From positions 1 to 12,296 of the forward strand of contig JALOBP010000088.1 in NCBI GenBank assembly GCA_023228295.1: a stretch of DNA of 12,296 nt, given 5' to 3'. The position numbers and the translations under genes are program-made. Under the pieces are notes generated by a model. That model saw only the letters and a list, made by a program, of their open reading frames with translations, did no database searches and had not been told where the DNA came from. Shown here in pieces: positions 1 to 6,652 of the stretch. How positions within the stretch are numbered: position 1 is the stretch's first letter; every line of letters begins with the position of its first letter. This DNA is from Methanoregula sp. GTDB lineage: Archaea > Halobacteriota > Methanomicrobia > Methanomicrobiales > Methanospirillaceae.

Positions 1-118
1 GCAGAAACAATACGTCAGACGTTCTTGGTGGCTTCGGTTCCACCTCCGCCCCCGCCACTGTGGCATCTCCCAAATTGCGATAACGACGTATTTCCTGTTT
101 CCGACCTCGTCCAATCAT
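1..118 (-). CDS. Possible partial ORF running off the left edge, unrecognised
   Basis: On the minus strand a frame opens at an ATG at 118 (begins MIGRGRKQEIRRYRN) and stays open for 39 codons to the window edge. The same frame is open upstream to a stop near 209, so a GTG start near 203 is also possible, but the intervening codons give a low-complexity Pro-rich stretch (KPPPS, SPPWG) that overlaps an inverted repeat and looks non-coding. No Shine-Dalgarno is seen before the ATG. Codon choice (CGA, CGT, ATA, AGA) differs from the neighbouring genes. The product is not recognised. It may be the start of a small Arg-rich protein, or a non-coding repeated element that happens to be open. Confidence 0.25.
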   Translation of the reverse strand, partial: MIGRGRKQEIRRYRNLGDATVAGAEVEPKPPRTSDVLFL

Positions 119-128
119 AATGCGTCCC

Positions 129-144
129 GTCCCCCACGGGGGAC
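129..144. repeat. Perfect 7-bp inverted repeat, GC-rich
   Basis: GTCCCCC and GGGGGAC flank the two bases AC, giving a perfect self-complementary 16-mer. It lies just upstream of the open frame that leaves the window on the left. A 6-G run lies close by at about 159-164. It could be an RNA hairpin, a transcription end, or part of a dispersed intergenic repeat; the sequence alone does not say which. Confidence 0.5.
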
Positions 145-239
145 TGGTGGCGCAAGAGGGGGGTGGTTTCAAAACTAGTGGCTTATAATGAGTAATCACC
201 TTCCTTTAAGTTAACGAACGGTAGTCGTTGACGTAATTG

Positions 240-398
240 TCATGACCGGAGTTCTTCCAGCATGACTGGTTTGAGGGTGTCTATGATCGGTACTACCATG
301 AGCGACTGAATTGCCCCATCATATGCCTGCCCTTTTTGCAGGACCGGCATGCTGACAAACCAGTTCACGACCGCAATTATTACAATAGCGATGATCAT
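240..398 (-). CDS. Small membrane-anchored protein, 52 aa, unrecognised
   Basis: This minus-strand ORF has an ATG at 398 and a TGA at 240-242. The peptide starts with a strongly hydrophobic segment (residues 2-20, MIIAIVIIAVVNWF then VSMPVL), consistent with one membrane span or signal anchor. A polar tail follows (QKGQAYDGAIQ) and then a second partly hydrophobic stretch (SLMVVPIIDTLKPVML) before the end ELRS. The frame stays open 21 codons further upstream, to about 461, encoding a Cys/Lys/Gly-rich stretch (GKKFCGNG just before the ATG) whose positive charges would suit a cytoplasmic N-terminus. That extension has no ATG, GTG or TTG, only an ATT, so the true start is uncertain. No good Shine-Dalgarno precedes the ATG. 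The family is not recognised. The hydrophobic pattern and the lack of rare codons support a real gene, but it is short. Confidence 0.45.
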   Translation of the reverse strand: MIIAIVIIAVVNWFVSMPVLQKGQAYDGAIQSLMVVPIIDTLKPVMLEELRS

Positions 399-433
399 CC
401 CGTTTCCGCAGAACTTTTTACCGGGCCATAGAT

Positions 434-453
434 CTTTACCGCATGAGGTAAAG
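434..453. repeat. 7-bp inverted repeat upstream of the small membrane ORF
   Basis: CTTTACC and GGTAAAG are exact reverse complements separated by six bases (GCATGA). The repeat lies 36-55 bases upstream of the ATG of the minus-strand small ORF and is preceded, in that gene's direction, by an AT-rich stretch at about 456-476 that could hold a TATA box. Its position would suit an operator or a leader hairpin. No factor is known for it. Confidence 0.4.
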
Positions 454-559
454 AATGCAATTTATTGCTAAATTTCAATGAATATGGTTGTGTTCTGTTC
501 AATCTACAACAGCGTACAGGAATGAAATCCTTCAGGATGGTCAGAGGTTTCTATTGGAT

Positions 560-572
560 AAAAAAAGAAAAA
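560..572 (-). terminator. T-rich terminator of the nfnA-nfnB operon
   Basis: On the minus strand, 11 nt after the stop codon of the large flavoprotein gene, the RNA would read TTTTTCTTTTTTT. Archaeal transcription commonly ends at such T-runs without needing a hairpin. No coding sequence continues beyond it on this strand for about 160 bases. Confidence 0.6.
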
Positions 573-583
573 TAACTGAGTTT

Positions 584-1927
584 TTACTCTTCGCGAAGCA
601 TCCGGTCAATGGCATGGGCGGCAGTCTTTGCCGCGCCCATGGCAAGAATTACCGTTGCTGCCCCGGTGGCGACATCGCCGCCGGCAAAGACTTTGCGCAT
701 CGAAGTGTGACCGTTCTCATCGATAATGACATTGCCGCGTTTACCCCGCGTTAATTCGGGAATCTCTCCGATAAGGAGTGGGTTGGGGCCCTGGCCGATG
801 GCAGCGATGAAAACATCTGCATCAATGGTAAAATTCTCCCCGTCGATCTCTTTTGGTTCCGGACGGCCTGACGCATCCAGTTCGCACATGCTCATCCGCG
901 AGCACTCAACGCCCGTTATGGCCTGGTCGCCAAGGATCCGGACCGGGTTGGCACACATGACAAATTCGATTCCCTCTTCCTTTGCATGCTCCACTTCAGC
1001 GATACGTGCAGGGAGATCTTCTTCACGCCTGCGGTAAACCAGCGTGACTCTGCCTCCCAGCCTGCGGGCAACCCGTGCCGCATCCATGGCAACATTGCCG
1101 CCACCGGCAACCACGACACGACTGCCGCGCTTGACCGGAGTATCGTACACCGGGAAGCGATCGGCATGCATCAGGTTCACCCGGGTCAGGAACTCGTTGG
1201 CCGAGTATACGCCCGGCAGGTTCTCGCCCGGCAGTCCCATGAAGTACGGGAGGCCGGCACCTGTGCCGAGGAAGACTGCATCATAATTGAGCAGTTCATT
1301 TACGGTCACGCTCCTTCCCACGAGATGATTGAGTTTCAGGTCAACGCCAAGGGTAAGGACGGCATCGATCTCGGCTTTGACAATTTCCTTGGGAAGGCGG
1401 AAGGACGGGATGCCGTACATCAGTACGCCGCCAGCTGCATGGAGCGATTCGAAGAGGGTGACATGATAGCCCATCCGGGCAAGTTCGGCTGATGCTGTGA
1501 GACCTGCCGGCCCGGCTCCGACTACTGCAACCCTTCTTCCGGTTGACACCTTCTTCTGCGGCATCATCATGCCATGGGTTCGTTCCTCATCAGCGACAAA
1601 CCGTTCGAGTTCCCCGATCGCGATGGGGTTTGCTTTCTTGCCGAGGATGCATACGCCCTCGCACTGTACTTCCTGCGGGCAGACCCGGCCGCAGATGGCT
1701 GGGAGCATATTCTGTTCTTTGATGATGGCAGCAGCCTTCCGGAAATCCCCGGCCGCCACTTCACGGATAAACGCCGGGATGTCGATGGTCACCGGGCACC
1801 CGGTGACACAGAGCGGTTTCTTGCACTGGAGGCAGCGCTCTGCTTCAGCTTTTGCATCAGTCGCAGTCATGCCGGTACTGACCTCGCTGAAATCCTGGAT
1901 GCGCTGGTTCACGGTACGGTCATGCAT
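584..1927 (-). CDS. Ferredoxin:NADP oxidoreductase large subunit, NfnB/SudA-like (GltD family)
   Basis: This FAD and iron-sulfur protein belongs to the glutamate synthase small-chain family. Residues 32-44 hold the first cluster motif (C32, C35, C40, C44) and residues 79-93 the second (C79, C83, C89, C93). The FAD fold starts at GAGPAG (137-142) and the NAD(P)H fold at GGGNVA (275-280). FAGGD near 414 is the conserved C-terminal FAD contact. The length of 447 aa is normal. With the small subunit just upstream it should form a cytoplasmic NADH/NADPH-ferredoxin transhydrogenase. Many archaeal copies are labelled gltA, but no glutamate synthase large chain is beside it, so glutamate synthesis is less likely. 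The start at ATG 1927 follows an AAAGGAGG site 8 nt away and overlaps the upstream stop in ATGCATGA. The frame is open ten codons further, without a comparable site. The family is certain; the electron partner is inferred. Confidence 0.9.
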   Translation of the reverse strand: MHDRTVNQRIQDFSEVSTGMTATDAKAEAERCLQCKKPLCVTGCPVTIDIPAFIREVAAGDFRKAAAIIKEQNMLPAICGRVCPQEVQCEGVCILGKKANPIAIGELERFVADEERTHGMMMPQKKVSTGRRVAVVGAGPAGLTASAELARMGYHVTLFESLHAAGGVLMYGIPSFRLPKEIVKAEIDAVLTLGVDLKLNHLVGRSVTVNELLNYDAVFLGTGAGLPYFMGLPGENLPGVYSANEFLTRVNLMHADRFPVYDTPVKRGSRVVVAGGGNVAMDAARVARRLGGRVTLVYRRREEDLPARIAEVEHAKEEGIEFVMCANPVRILGDQAITGVECSRMSMCELDASGRPEPKEIDGENFTIDADVFIAAIGQGPNPLLIGEIPELTRGKRGNVIIDENGHTSMRKVFAGGDVATGAATVILAMGAAKTAAHAIDRMLREE

Positions 1928-2777
1928 GGTGCTCGCCTCCTTTGCAGGCGCATGCATGGGACTGGAATTTCTCTAATGATTCCTTCTCCTCCGGCTGGTA
2001 CATCCGGATGCGCTGCATCAGGGTATTGAAGTCTACCTTATGAGCATCGAATTCAGGACCGTCAACACAGGCAAAACGGGTTTCACCATCGACAATGACA
2101 CGGCAGGAGCCGCACATGCCAGTGCCGTCAACCATGATCGGGTTGAGACTGACATAGGTTTTTATCCCGGCCGTGCGGGTGGCCTCGGCGGTCACCTTCA
2201 TCATGATGGCAGGTCCGATGATCCAGACGCAGTCCACCTTCTCGCGGGCCATGGTCTGCTTCAGGAGATCGGCAGCGAAACCGTGGAACCCCTTGCTGCC
2301 GTCGTCGGTTGAGATCTGGAGCTCGTCACAGGCGTCCCGCATCTCGTCTTCAAGGATCAGGAGGTCTGCGTTTCTCGCGCCGACAATACCGATGACGCGG
2401 TTACCTGCTGATTTTGCAGCACGGGCAATAATGGGGAGGCTTGCCGTTCCGACACCGCCTCCAACAAGGACGCAGGTACCGGACTTTACAATCTCACTGG
2501 GCTTTCCCAGGGGACCGGCAATATCCTGGATATGGTCGCCCGCGGACAACCGGGCAAGGTGGGTCGTGGTTTTGCCAATTGTCATAAAAATGACCCGTAT
2601 CGAGTCCCCGTCAACCGCCGAGATGGTGAGGGGGATGCGTTCTCCTTTCTCGTCAATGCGGAAGATGACAAACTGGCCGGCCTGTGCATGGTGTGCAACG
2701 TGGGGTGCATTCACCCATAGCTGGTGGACCTTATCGGCAAGCGACTGGGATTTTTCTATCCTGTACAAGATTTTCAC
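1920..2777 (-). CDS. Ferredoxin:NADP oxidoreductase small subunit, NfnA/SudB-like
   Basis: This 285-aa protein has the ferredoxin-NADP reductase layout. A flavin-binding barrel contains RIPLTIS (47-53), a nucleotide-binding domain starts at LVGGGVGTA (104-112), and a C-terminal iron-sulfur loop carries C222, C225 and C237. In the Nfn family this loop holds a [2Fe-2S] cluster whose fourth ligand is an aspartate; D217 (VDGTGMCG) is the obvious candidate. The C-terminus adds a CAC pair (276, 278) near a Gly/His end, whose role I cannot assign. It overlaps the large-subunit gene by 8 nt. The start is GTG at 2777 (reads MKILYRIEKS). No ATG is available, and GGAG runs straight into the GTG, too close for normal use. 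A TTG lies three codons further in. An AT-rich stretch at 2791-2815 may hold its own promoter, so the 46-nt gap after arcS need not mean one transcript. Confidence 0.88.
   Translation of the reverse strand: MKILYRIEKSQSLADKVHQLWVNAPHVAHHAQAGQFVIFRIDEKGERIPLTISAVDGDSIRVIFMTIGKTTTHLARLSAGDHIQDIAGPLGKPSEIVKSGTCVLVGGGVGTASLPIIARAAKSAGNRVIGIVGARNADLLILEDEMRDACDELQISTDDGSKGFHGFAADLLKQTMAREKVDCVWIIGPAIMMKVTAEATRTAGIKTYVSLNPIMVDGTGMCGSCRVIVDGETRFACVDGPEFDAHKVDFNTLMQRIRMYQPEEKESLEKFQSHACACKGGEHHA
1936..1943 (-). promoter_or_regulatory. Strong Shine-Dalgarno deciding the large-subunit start
   Basis: AAAGGAGG on the minus strand lies 8 nt before the ATG at 1927 and inside the last codons of the upstream gene. 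It supports the ATG at 1927 over the in-frame ATG at 1957, and indicates translational coupling of the two flavoprotein subunits. Confidence 0.75.
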
Positions 2778-2823
2778 TCCATGTGTTGTAGAAATATTCT
2801 GGAAATGTGATTTGGTTCTGCCC

Positions 2824-4473
2824 TCAGAGTTTGGTTTCCAGTCTTTTTATTTTACGCACCCGGACTGCCACACCGCGCCGCGAGCGCCCCATCTCTTCTG
2901 ACGGGAGCGCGGCACGGCCGGTTGCCATGGCCCGCGCACCGACAACGACTACCTCGTCCCCATCGCGGATACCGGGGTCTGCACGGGTCACACCGGGAAC
3001 AAGGACGTCACCCTCCGGAATGAAATCATCGATATGGACCCGGTACCCCTCAGGGATCATTGCCCAGCCGTCAAAGGTCGGACGGAGCAGGCCGGTGGTG
3101 GTATCGATGGAGAAGATCTGGGTATTTCCCCTGCTGTAAAAAACCTCGGGGTAATGGCCCCGCAGCGTAGAACCTTTTGTTTCAACATCGGCACCGAACT
3201 GGTACGAGATCATCCCATGGAGCCGGTCGTCTTTTACCTTGCGTTCCCCGGCAAGAGCCGCATCAAGGGCATTGAGCGCAACATCGCCCGCCGGTTTCTC
3301 CGTGCAGGTATATTCCAGGGTAATCCCGCAGGCCTCGGCTGCCATGCGGGCGACTTTCAGGGCACCGCCTTCAAGATGGGCGATAACCCGCCGGTACTGG
3401 TTTTTCCGGAAGTACCGGGTGAGGACATCTGCTATGACGGCACACTCCTCCGCATCCCAGTAGCCGGTGACCGGCACATCGTAATGCATGGCCGGGTAAA
3501 TCGTCTCCAGTTCCCGGGGTACGAGGCCCAGCGGGGAGGTGACGATCAGTTCGTGCGCTCTTCCGCCAACTGCCATCTGGAACCTGCGGTGGGTCTGGGA
3601 CAGGGAATAGGGTTTCTTCGCAGAGCAGGGCAGGAGCACGGCAACGTCGGTTTTTGGCGGAACATACCGGGTAATGAGGCGTTCGGCAAACCGGCGCACT
3701 TCAGCACGCTGCATGGACTCCCCTGAATTGGCCCGCATTATTCCCGGCCGGCCTACCGGCTGGACCCGCTCCATGAACGGGTAGTGATTATCGAGATGGC
3801 GCAGAATGGCCACCTGGTTAGCATCCATCCGGCACCGGGATTCCACAAGCTCGCGGAGCTGCCCCATGCCGATCGTGCGGCGGACAAGTGCGATTTCCTG
3901 CCGGAGGGCATAACGGTTGTGCTCTTTGAGATCGTGCTGTTTGCAGCCCGGGCAGCTGCAGATCCCTTCCTCAAGCGCATCCTTCGTAAATTCTCCGGAG
4001 GATGTGCAAAAAATTCCCTGCGCGGATTTGATGTCTACGGCTTTGTAATCAAAGAGATCAAAGCCTGTATAGCAGAGAATGGCTGCTGTGAGGGGGAGCG
4101 CTGTGGCGGGTGCGTACCATGCGGTATCAGCCGGAGTTTTTTCTTTGAGCTGCACCAGCCAGTCAACATAATTCCGGGGATTGGCAAACGCGGTGTGCCA
4201 GCCGGTTACCATAACGCAGTCTCCGCTTGCTGCGGTATTTGCGAGCTGGGGGTGGATGGTGACCGGCTGCATGCCGGTTGCCGGGGGATAATCCTTCACG
4301 AGCACGGCCGGGGCACAGAGCGGAAGGTTTGCAGCGACCGGGCTTTTGGCAAGTGCGGGAAAGATCAATTCCGTGTCTTCAGCCCCGGGAAGAACGATCG
4401 GGGTCTTGTCGTCCGTCTCGAATATACCGGTCCGTGCAAGACCGTCCCGTTTCCGGATATTAAACCGTGTCAT
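2824..4473 (-). CDS. arcS: Archaeosine synthase ArcS (TgtA2)
   Basis: This enzyme acts on preQ0 at position 15 of tRNA, the step toward archaeosine after TgtA. In several euryarchaea it works together with the radical SAM protein RaSEA, which is not in this window. The N-terminal part is a TGT-like domain with a metal-type cluster C172, C174, C177 and H180/H185. The family signature PCSAKKPYSLSQTH lies at 282-295. The C-terminal 70 residues, from about 477, look like a PUA RNA-binding domain. The TGT active-site loop seen in TgtA (FDSAAY) here reads FDYKAV, as expected for a paralogue that no longer exchanges bases. I chose ATG 4473 (549 aa) because GAGGTG sits 6 nt before it; a GTG at 4491 is also in frame. 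It overlaps the end of tgtA by 14 nt, so the two are surely co-transcribed. Confidence 0.92.
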   Translation of the reverse strand: MTRFNIRKRDGLARTGIFETDDKTPIVLPGAEDTELIFPALAKSPVAANLPLCAPAVLVKDYPPATGMQPVTIHPQLANTAASGDCVMVTGWHTAFANPRNYVDWLVQLKEKTPADTAWYAPATALPLTAAILCYTGFDLFDYKAVDIKSAQGIFCTSSGEFTKDALEEGICSCPGCKQHDLKEHNRYALRQEIALVRRTIGMGQLRELVESRCRMDANQVAILRHLDNHYPFMERVQPVGRPGIMRANSGESMQRAEVRRFAERLITRYVPPKTDVAVLLPCSAKKPYSLSQTHRRFQMAVGGRAHELIVTSPLGLVPRELETIYPAMHYDVPVTGYWDAEECAVIADVLTRYFRKNQYRRVIAHLEGGALKVARMAAEACGITLEYTCTEKPAGDVALNALDAALAGERKVKDDRLHGMISYQFGADVETKGSTLRGHYPEVFYSRGNTQIFSIDTTTGLLRPTFDGWAMIPEGYRVHIDDFIPEGDVLVPGVTRADPGIRDGDEVVVVGARAMATGRAALPSEEMGRSRRGVAVRVRKIKRLETKL

Positions 4474-5914
4474 GGCGCACCTCGATATCACCCAGTACTT
4501 CGCGGATTATTGTATCCCACCGGGCCGGGCTGGAGATGGTAAACCGGCTCTCCGGGTGCCGCTCTTTGAGGATGCGGATACCTTCGCAGCCTTTCCGGAC
4601 CATGGTATCATCCCATTCCGGGATCTCGCAGGGGCCGATGGGGAAGGTCTCTTTGAGTTCTTTCGGGTAGGGGCCGAACGGGGGCTTGAAGAAGAGCGTG
4701 GTCTCGAACTCATCGCGTTCTCCGCCATCGAACGCGACAAGGACTGTTTTCCCGGTCGCGATCTGCGGGAGGTTCTGCTGGTAACGGAGCACTTCCGTAC
4801 GCTGGCAGCTCTCGTCCCCGCGATAGAAGAAACGGCGTTTCGAGACACGGTCGGTCTTTGCAAGTTCCGGGGCATGGCCCAGGAGCGCCCGGTAGCCCGC
4901 AAGGAGCTGCGGGTGCGCCCGGCACCGTTCATCCACCAGTTCCCAGAGCGTGCCGTCAAAGATTGCCTGCCGGATCCGGGCAATCTCGGCAAGGGTCACG
5001 TGCAGGTTATGAAGTGCGAGGAGGCGTTCGCGGTCGGGAGCGTCGCGGAGCTCTTCTGCTGTATGGCTCCGGCAGACAGCACAGGAGCAGGGGAGATCGA
5101 TGAGTTCCCCGATACGGTAACTGCCGTGCGTGGTCATATATCGCCCGTCTTTGGCATACAGTGCATAAGCAGCGGAATCGAAGAGGTCACAGCCCATTGC
5201 CGTTGCAAGGGCAAACATGGACGGGTGGCCGGCTCCGAAAAGGTGGATGCAGGCCGAGGAGGAGAGGGTGCGTTTTGCGGCCATAACTACGCTGACAAGG
5301 TCGCGGTAGCGGTAGTTTTCCATAAGCGGGACAACGGCACCTACCGGGCAGAACGAGAAGTTAAGATCGGCCACTTCTTTTCCGGCTCTCTCACGGAGAT
5401 CTTCAAAAATACCGCCCTGTACCGGCCCGGCAAGCGGAGCATCCGGCCCGAAGACCTCTTTTGCCTCTTTGAGGCGCTGCATGGTAATGCCGAGTTCACG
5501 TTCGGTTGTCTCACGGTCGGATGCCGGTGAGGTGGGGATGTCGAGCGGGACCCAGATGTCGCTTTTAATATCCCGCTGGAATGCAAGGGTCTCCGTGTTG
5601 GTGATCGAGACCTGCCCGTATACGGAGAGCTGGAACGAGCCGGAGTCGGTCATGATCACGCCGTCGAAATCGAGCAGTTTGTGAAGCCCCTCCGACAAAG
5701 CACGTTCGCGGAACTGCCTGCTCTGGGAGAAGATGTAGGCATTGGTGATGATCGCCTCGACGCCCATCATTCTCATCTCTTTTGGGGAAACGAGCGGGAG
5801 GTGGGGGTTGATGACCGGGAGGAGCGCCGGGGTTTTGATAGTCTTCTTCCCAACGGTCAGCTTGCCGTTCCTTCCTGCAATATCGCTGTATAAACTCTCG
5901 AAAGCAATCGCCAT
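4460..5914 (-). CDS. tgtA: Archaeal tRNA-guanine(15) transglycosylase TgtA
   Basis: TgtA replaces guanine at position 15 of tRNA with preQ0, the first tRNA step of archaeosine synthesis. The catalytic barrel shows TDSGSFQLS (D90), GPVQGG (163-168), HLFGAGHPS (224-232) and FDSAAY with D246, the expected nucleophile. The zinc site is C276, C278 and C281 with H302 or H305. A second domain (about 345-484) resembles the matching part of ArcS: PFGPYPKELKETFP here and PLGLVPRELETIYP there. At 484 aa it is about 100 residues shorter than the roughly 580-residue Pyrococcus enzyme and lacks the C-terminal PUA domain. The missing piece is not a frameshift, since arcS starts inside the last codons. A TATA box 22-23 nt before the ATG with no Shine-Dalgarno suggests an almost leaderless message. 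Confidence 0.95.
   Translation of the reverse strand: MAIAFESLYSDIAGRNGKLTVGKKTIKTPALLPVINPHLPLVSPKEMRMMGVEAIITNAYIFSQSRQFRERALSEGLHKLLDFDGVIMTDSGSFQLSVYGQVSITNTETLAFQRDIKSDIWVPLDIPTSPASDRETTERELGITMQRLKEAKEVFGPDAPLAGPVQGGIFEDLRERAGKEVADLNFSFCPVGAVVPLMENYRYRDLVSVVMAAKRTLSSSACIHLFGAGHPSMFALATAMGCDLFDSAAYALYAKDGRYMTTHGSYRIGELIDLPCSCAVCRSHTAEELRDAPDRERLLALHNLHVTLAEIARIRQAIFDGTLWELVDERCRAHPQLLAGYRALLGHAPELAKTDRVSKRRFFYRGDESCQRTEVLRYQQNLPQIATGKTVLVAFDGGERDEFETTLFFKPPFGPYPKELKETFPIGPCEIPEWDDTMVRKGCEGIRILKERHPESRFTISSPARWDTIIREVLGDIEVRHDTV
4478..4483 (-). promoter_or_regulatory. Shine-Dalgarno deciding the arcS start
   Basis: GAGGTG on the minus strand has its GAGG core 6 nt before the ATG at 4473 and lies within the last codons of tgtA. 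It favours the 549-residue ArcS over the GTG start six codons upstream. Confidence 0.6.
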
Positions 5915-5932
5915 GCCGCACCGTTATGTCCC

Positions 5933-5941
5933 TTTATATGT
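5933..5941 (-). promoter_or_regulatory. TATA box of the tgtA-arcS operon
   Basis: The minus strand reads ACATATAAA here, centred about 23 nt before the tgtA ATG at 5914. Archaeal initiation usually lies 24-28 nt after the TATA centre, so transcription would start at or very near the ATG. The spacing is slightly short, which leaves some doubt. No other start codon fits the TgtA N-terminus. Confidence 0.55.
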
Positions 5942-5967
5942 GCTGCGATCTGGTTAAACGATTGCCC

Positions 5968-6531
5968 TCAATCAGGGCTCGGAAAAATCTGGCCCTCGAA
6001 TGTGAGGAGTTCCACGTTACGGTCCCGCCAGCAGGTAGCGGGAAGCCCGGCTTTTGAGCAGGTGTGGGTGAGAAATGTTTCAGAATCCCAGCCATATTCT
6101 GTTGCAACCTGCGGAAGGAGTAGCCCGCTTGTCCCCATGCCCCGGATAATAAGGCCGTGTTTACCGACAACGACTTGTCCCGGTCGTTTTTCCGGGGGAC
6201 CTTCCACCGGGACAGCTATGGTAAGGATTGTTACTTCCAGATGAATCGAATCCAGTTCCTCTTTTTCTACCGGGGGAAAACGGGGATCTTCAAGCGCAGC
6301 GGCTCCGGCTGCGTGGACAATGGCGTCACCCAGCGGCATGACCGGGTACGGGAGTCCTATGCACCCCCGGAGCTGCCCGTTTTTTGTCAGGGTGACAAAA
6401 ACCCCGCGTTTCTCGCTGAACACCGGAGTAAGTTTCAGCAACTCTTCTGGTTTCTTTGCTACAACATGCTCGATGGCGGCACGTGCAGAGCGGACCGCAA
6501 GTTTTCCTTCATCATCGGTGAGTAACTCCAT
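5968..6531 (-). CDS. AMMECR1-domain protein
   Basis: This cytoplasmic protein of 187 aa has the AMMECR1 domain over its full length. The hallmark LRGCIG is at 54-59 (GQLRGCIG). Other typical stretches are ALEDPRFPP, the basic-glycine turn GKHGLIIRG, and LLLPQVATEYGW followed by FLTHTCSKAGLP with a cysteine and a tryptophan (CW). The domain is near universal in archaea and eukaryotes. Its biochemical role is not firmly established, although a link to radical chemistry through neighbouring MEMO-type genes has been noted. No MEMO gene is visible here. An AAGGAG site lies 6 nt before the ATG, with a TATA-like element further upstream. It is divergent from rnpB and separated from tgtA by a 53-nt gap that holds the tgtA promoter. 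Confidence 0.92.
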   Translation of the reverse strand: MELLTDDEGKLAVRSARAAIEHVVAKKPEELLKLTPVFSEKRGVFVTLTKNGQLRGCIGLPYPVMPLGDAIVHAAGAAALEDPRFPPVEKEELDSIHLEVTILTIAVPVEGPPEKRPGQVVVGKHGLIIRGMGTSGLLLPQVATEYGWDSETFLTHTCSKAGLPATCWRDRNVELLTFEGQIFPSPD

Positions 6532-6567
6532 GCTTTTCTCCTTGGTTGTGACTGTCTTTGTGCACGT

Positions 6568-6576
6568 TCTTTAAGA
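6568..6576 (-). promoter_or_regulatory. Probable TATA element of the AMMECR1 gene
   Basis: The minus strand reads TCTTAAAGA, centred near 6572. A start about 26 nt downstream would give a leader of roughly 15 nt containing the AAGGAG site at 6538-6543 and the ATG at 6531. The match to the archaeal consensus is only moderate. Confidence 0.4.
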
Positions 6577-6624
6577 TTCTATCGAACCTTCGGTTACAAC
6601 CTTTGCCGGTTGCCCCGCCGCTGT

Positions 6625-6644
6625 GCTTATCAGTCCGGCCGGCC
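6625..6644 (+). promoter_or_regulatory. Likely rnpB promoter region
   Basis: A weak TATA-like GCTTATC (6625-6631) lies about 25 nt before the predicted RNA 5' end. It is followed by an 8-bp palindrome GGCCGGCC at 6637-6644, between the TATA position and the start site. The TATA match is poor, so the call rests mainly on position. Confidence 0.3.
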
Positions 6645-6652
6645 ATTATTAT

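Noticed and set aside
1..560. CRISPR array or insertion sequence at the left end
   Set aside because: No regularly spaced direct repeats, transposase frame or terminal repeats are visible; only isolated inverted repeats are seen.
488..754. Plus-strand 88-codon frame across the 3' end of the large flavoprotein gene
   Set aside because: It overlaps the terminator T-run and antisense coding sequence, has no ribosome site, and has no recognisable product.
584..1927. Naming the large flavoprotein as glutamate synthase beta chain
   Set aside because: No glutamate synthase large chain is adjacent, and the partner gene is an NfnA/SudB-type flavoprotein, so a ferredoxin:NADP role fits better.
3034..4542. 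Plus-strand open frames of 230 and 252 codons opposite arcS
   Set aside because: The minus strand carries the ArcS signature and PUA-like end; the plus frames have no ribosome site and no recognisable content.
4346..5530. Long plus-strand open frame of 394 codons opposite tgtA
   Set aside because: It lies wholly antisense to tgtA and the end of arcS, which have clear motifs. Its translation shows no recognisable family, and GC-rich genes commonly leave such open antisense frames.
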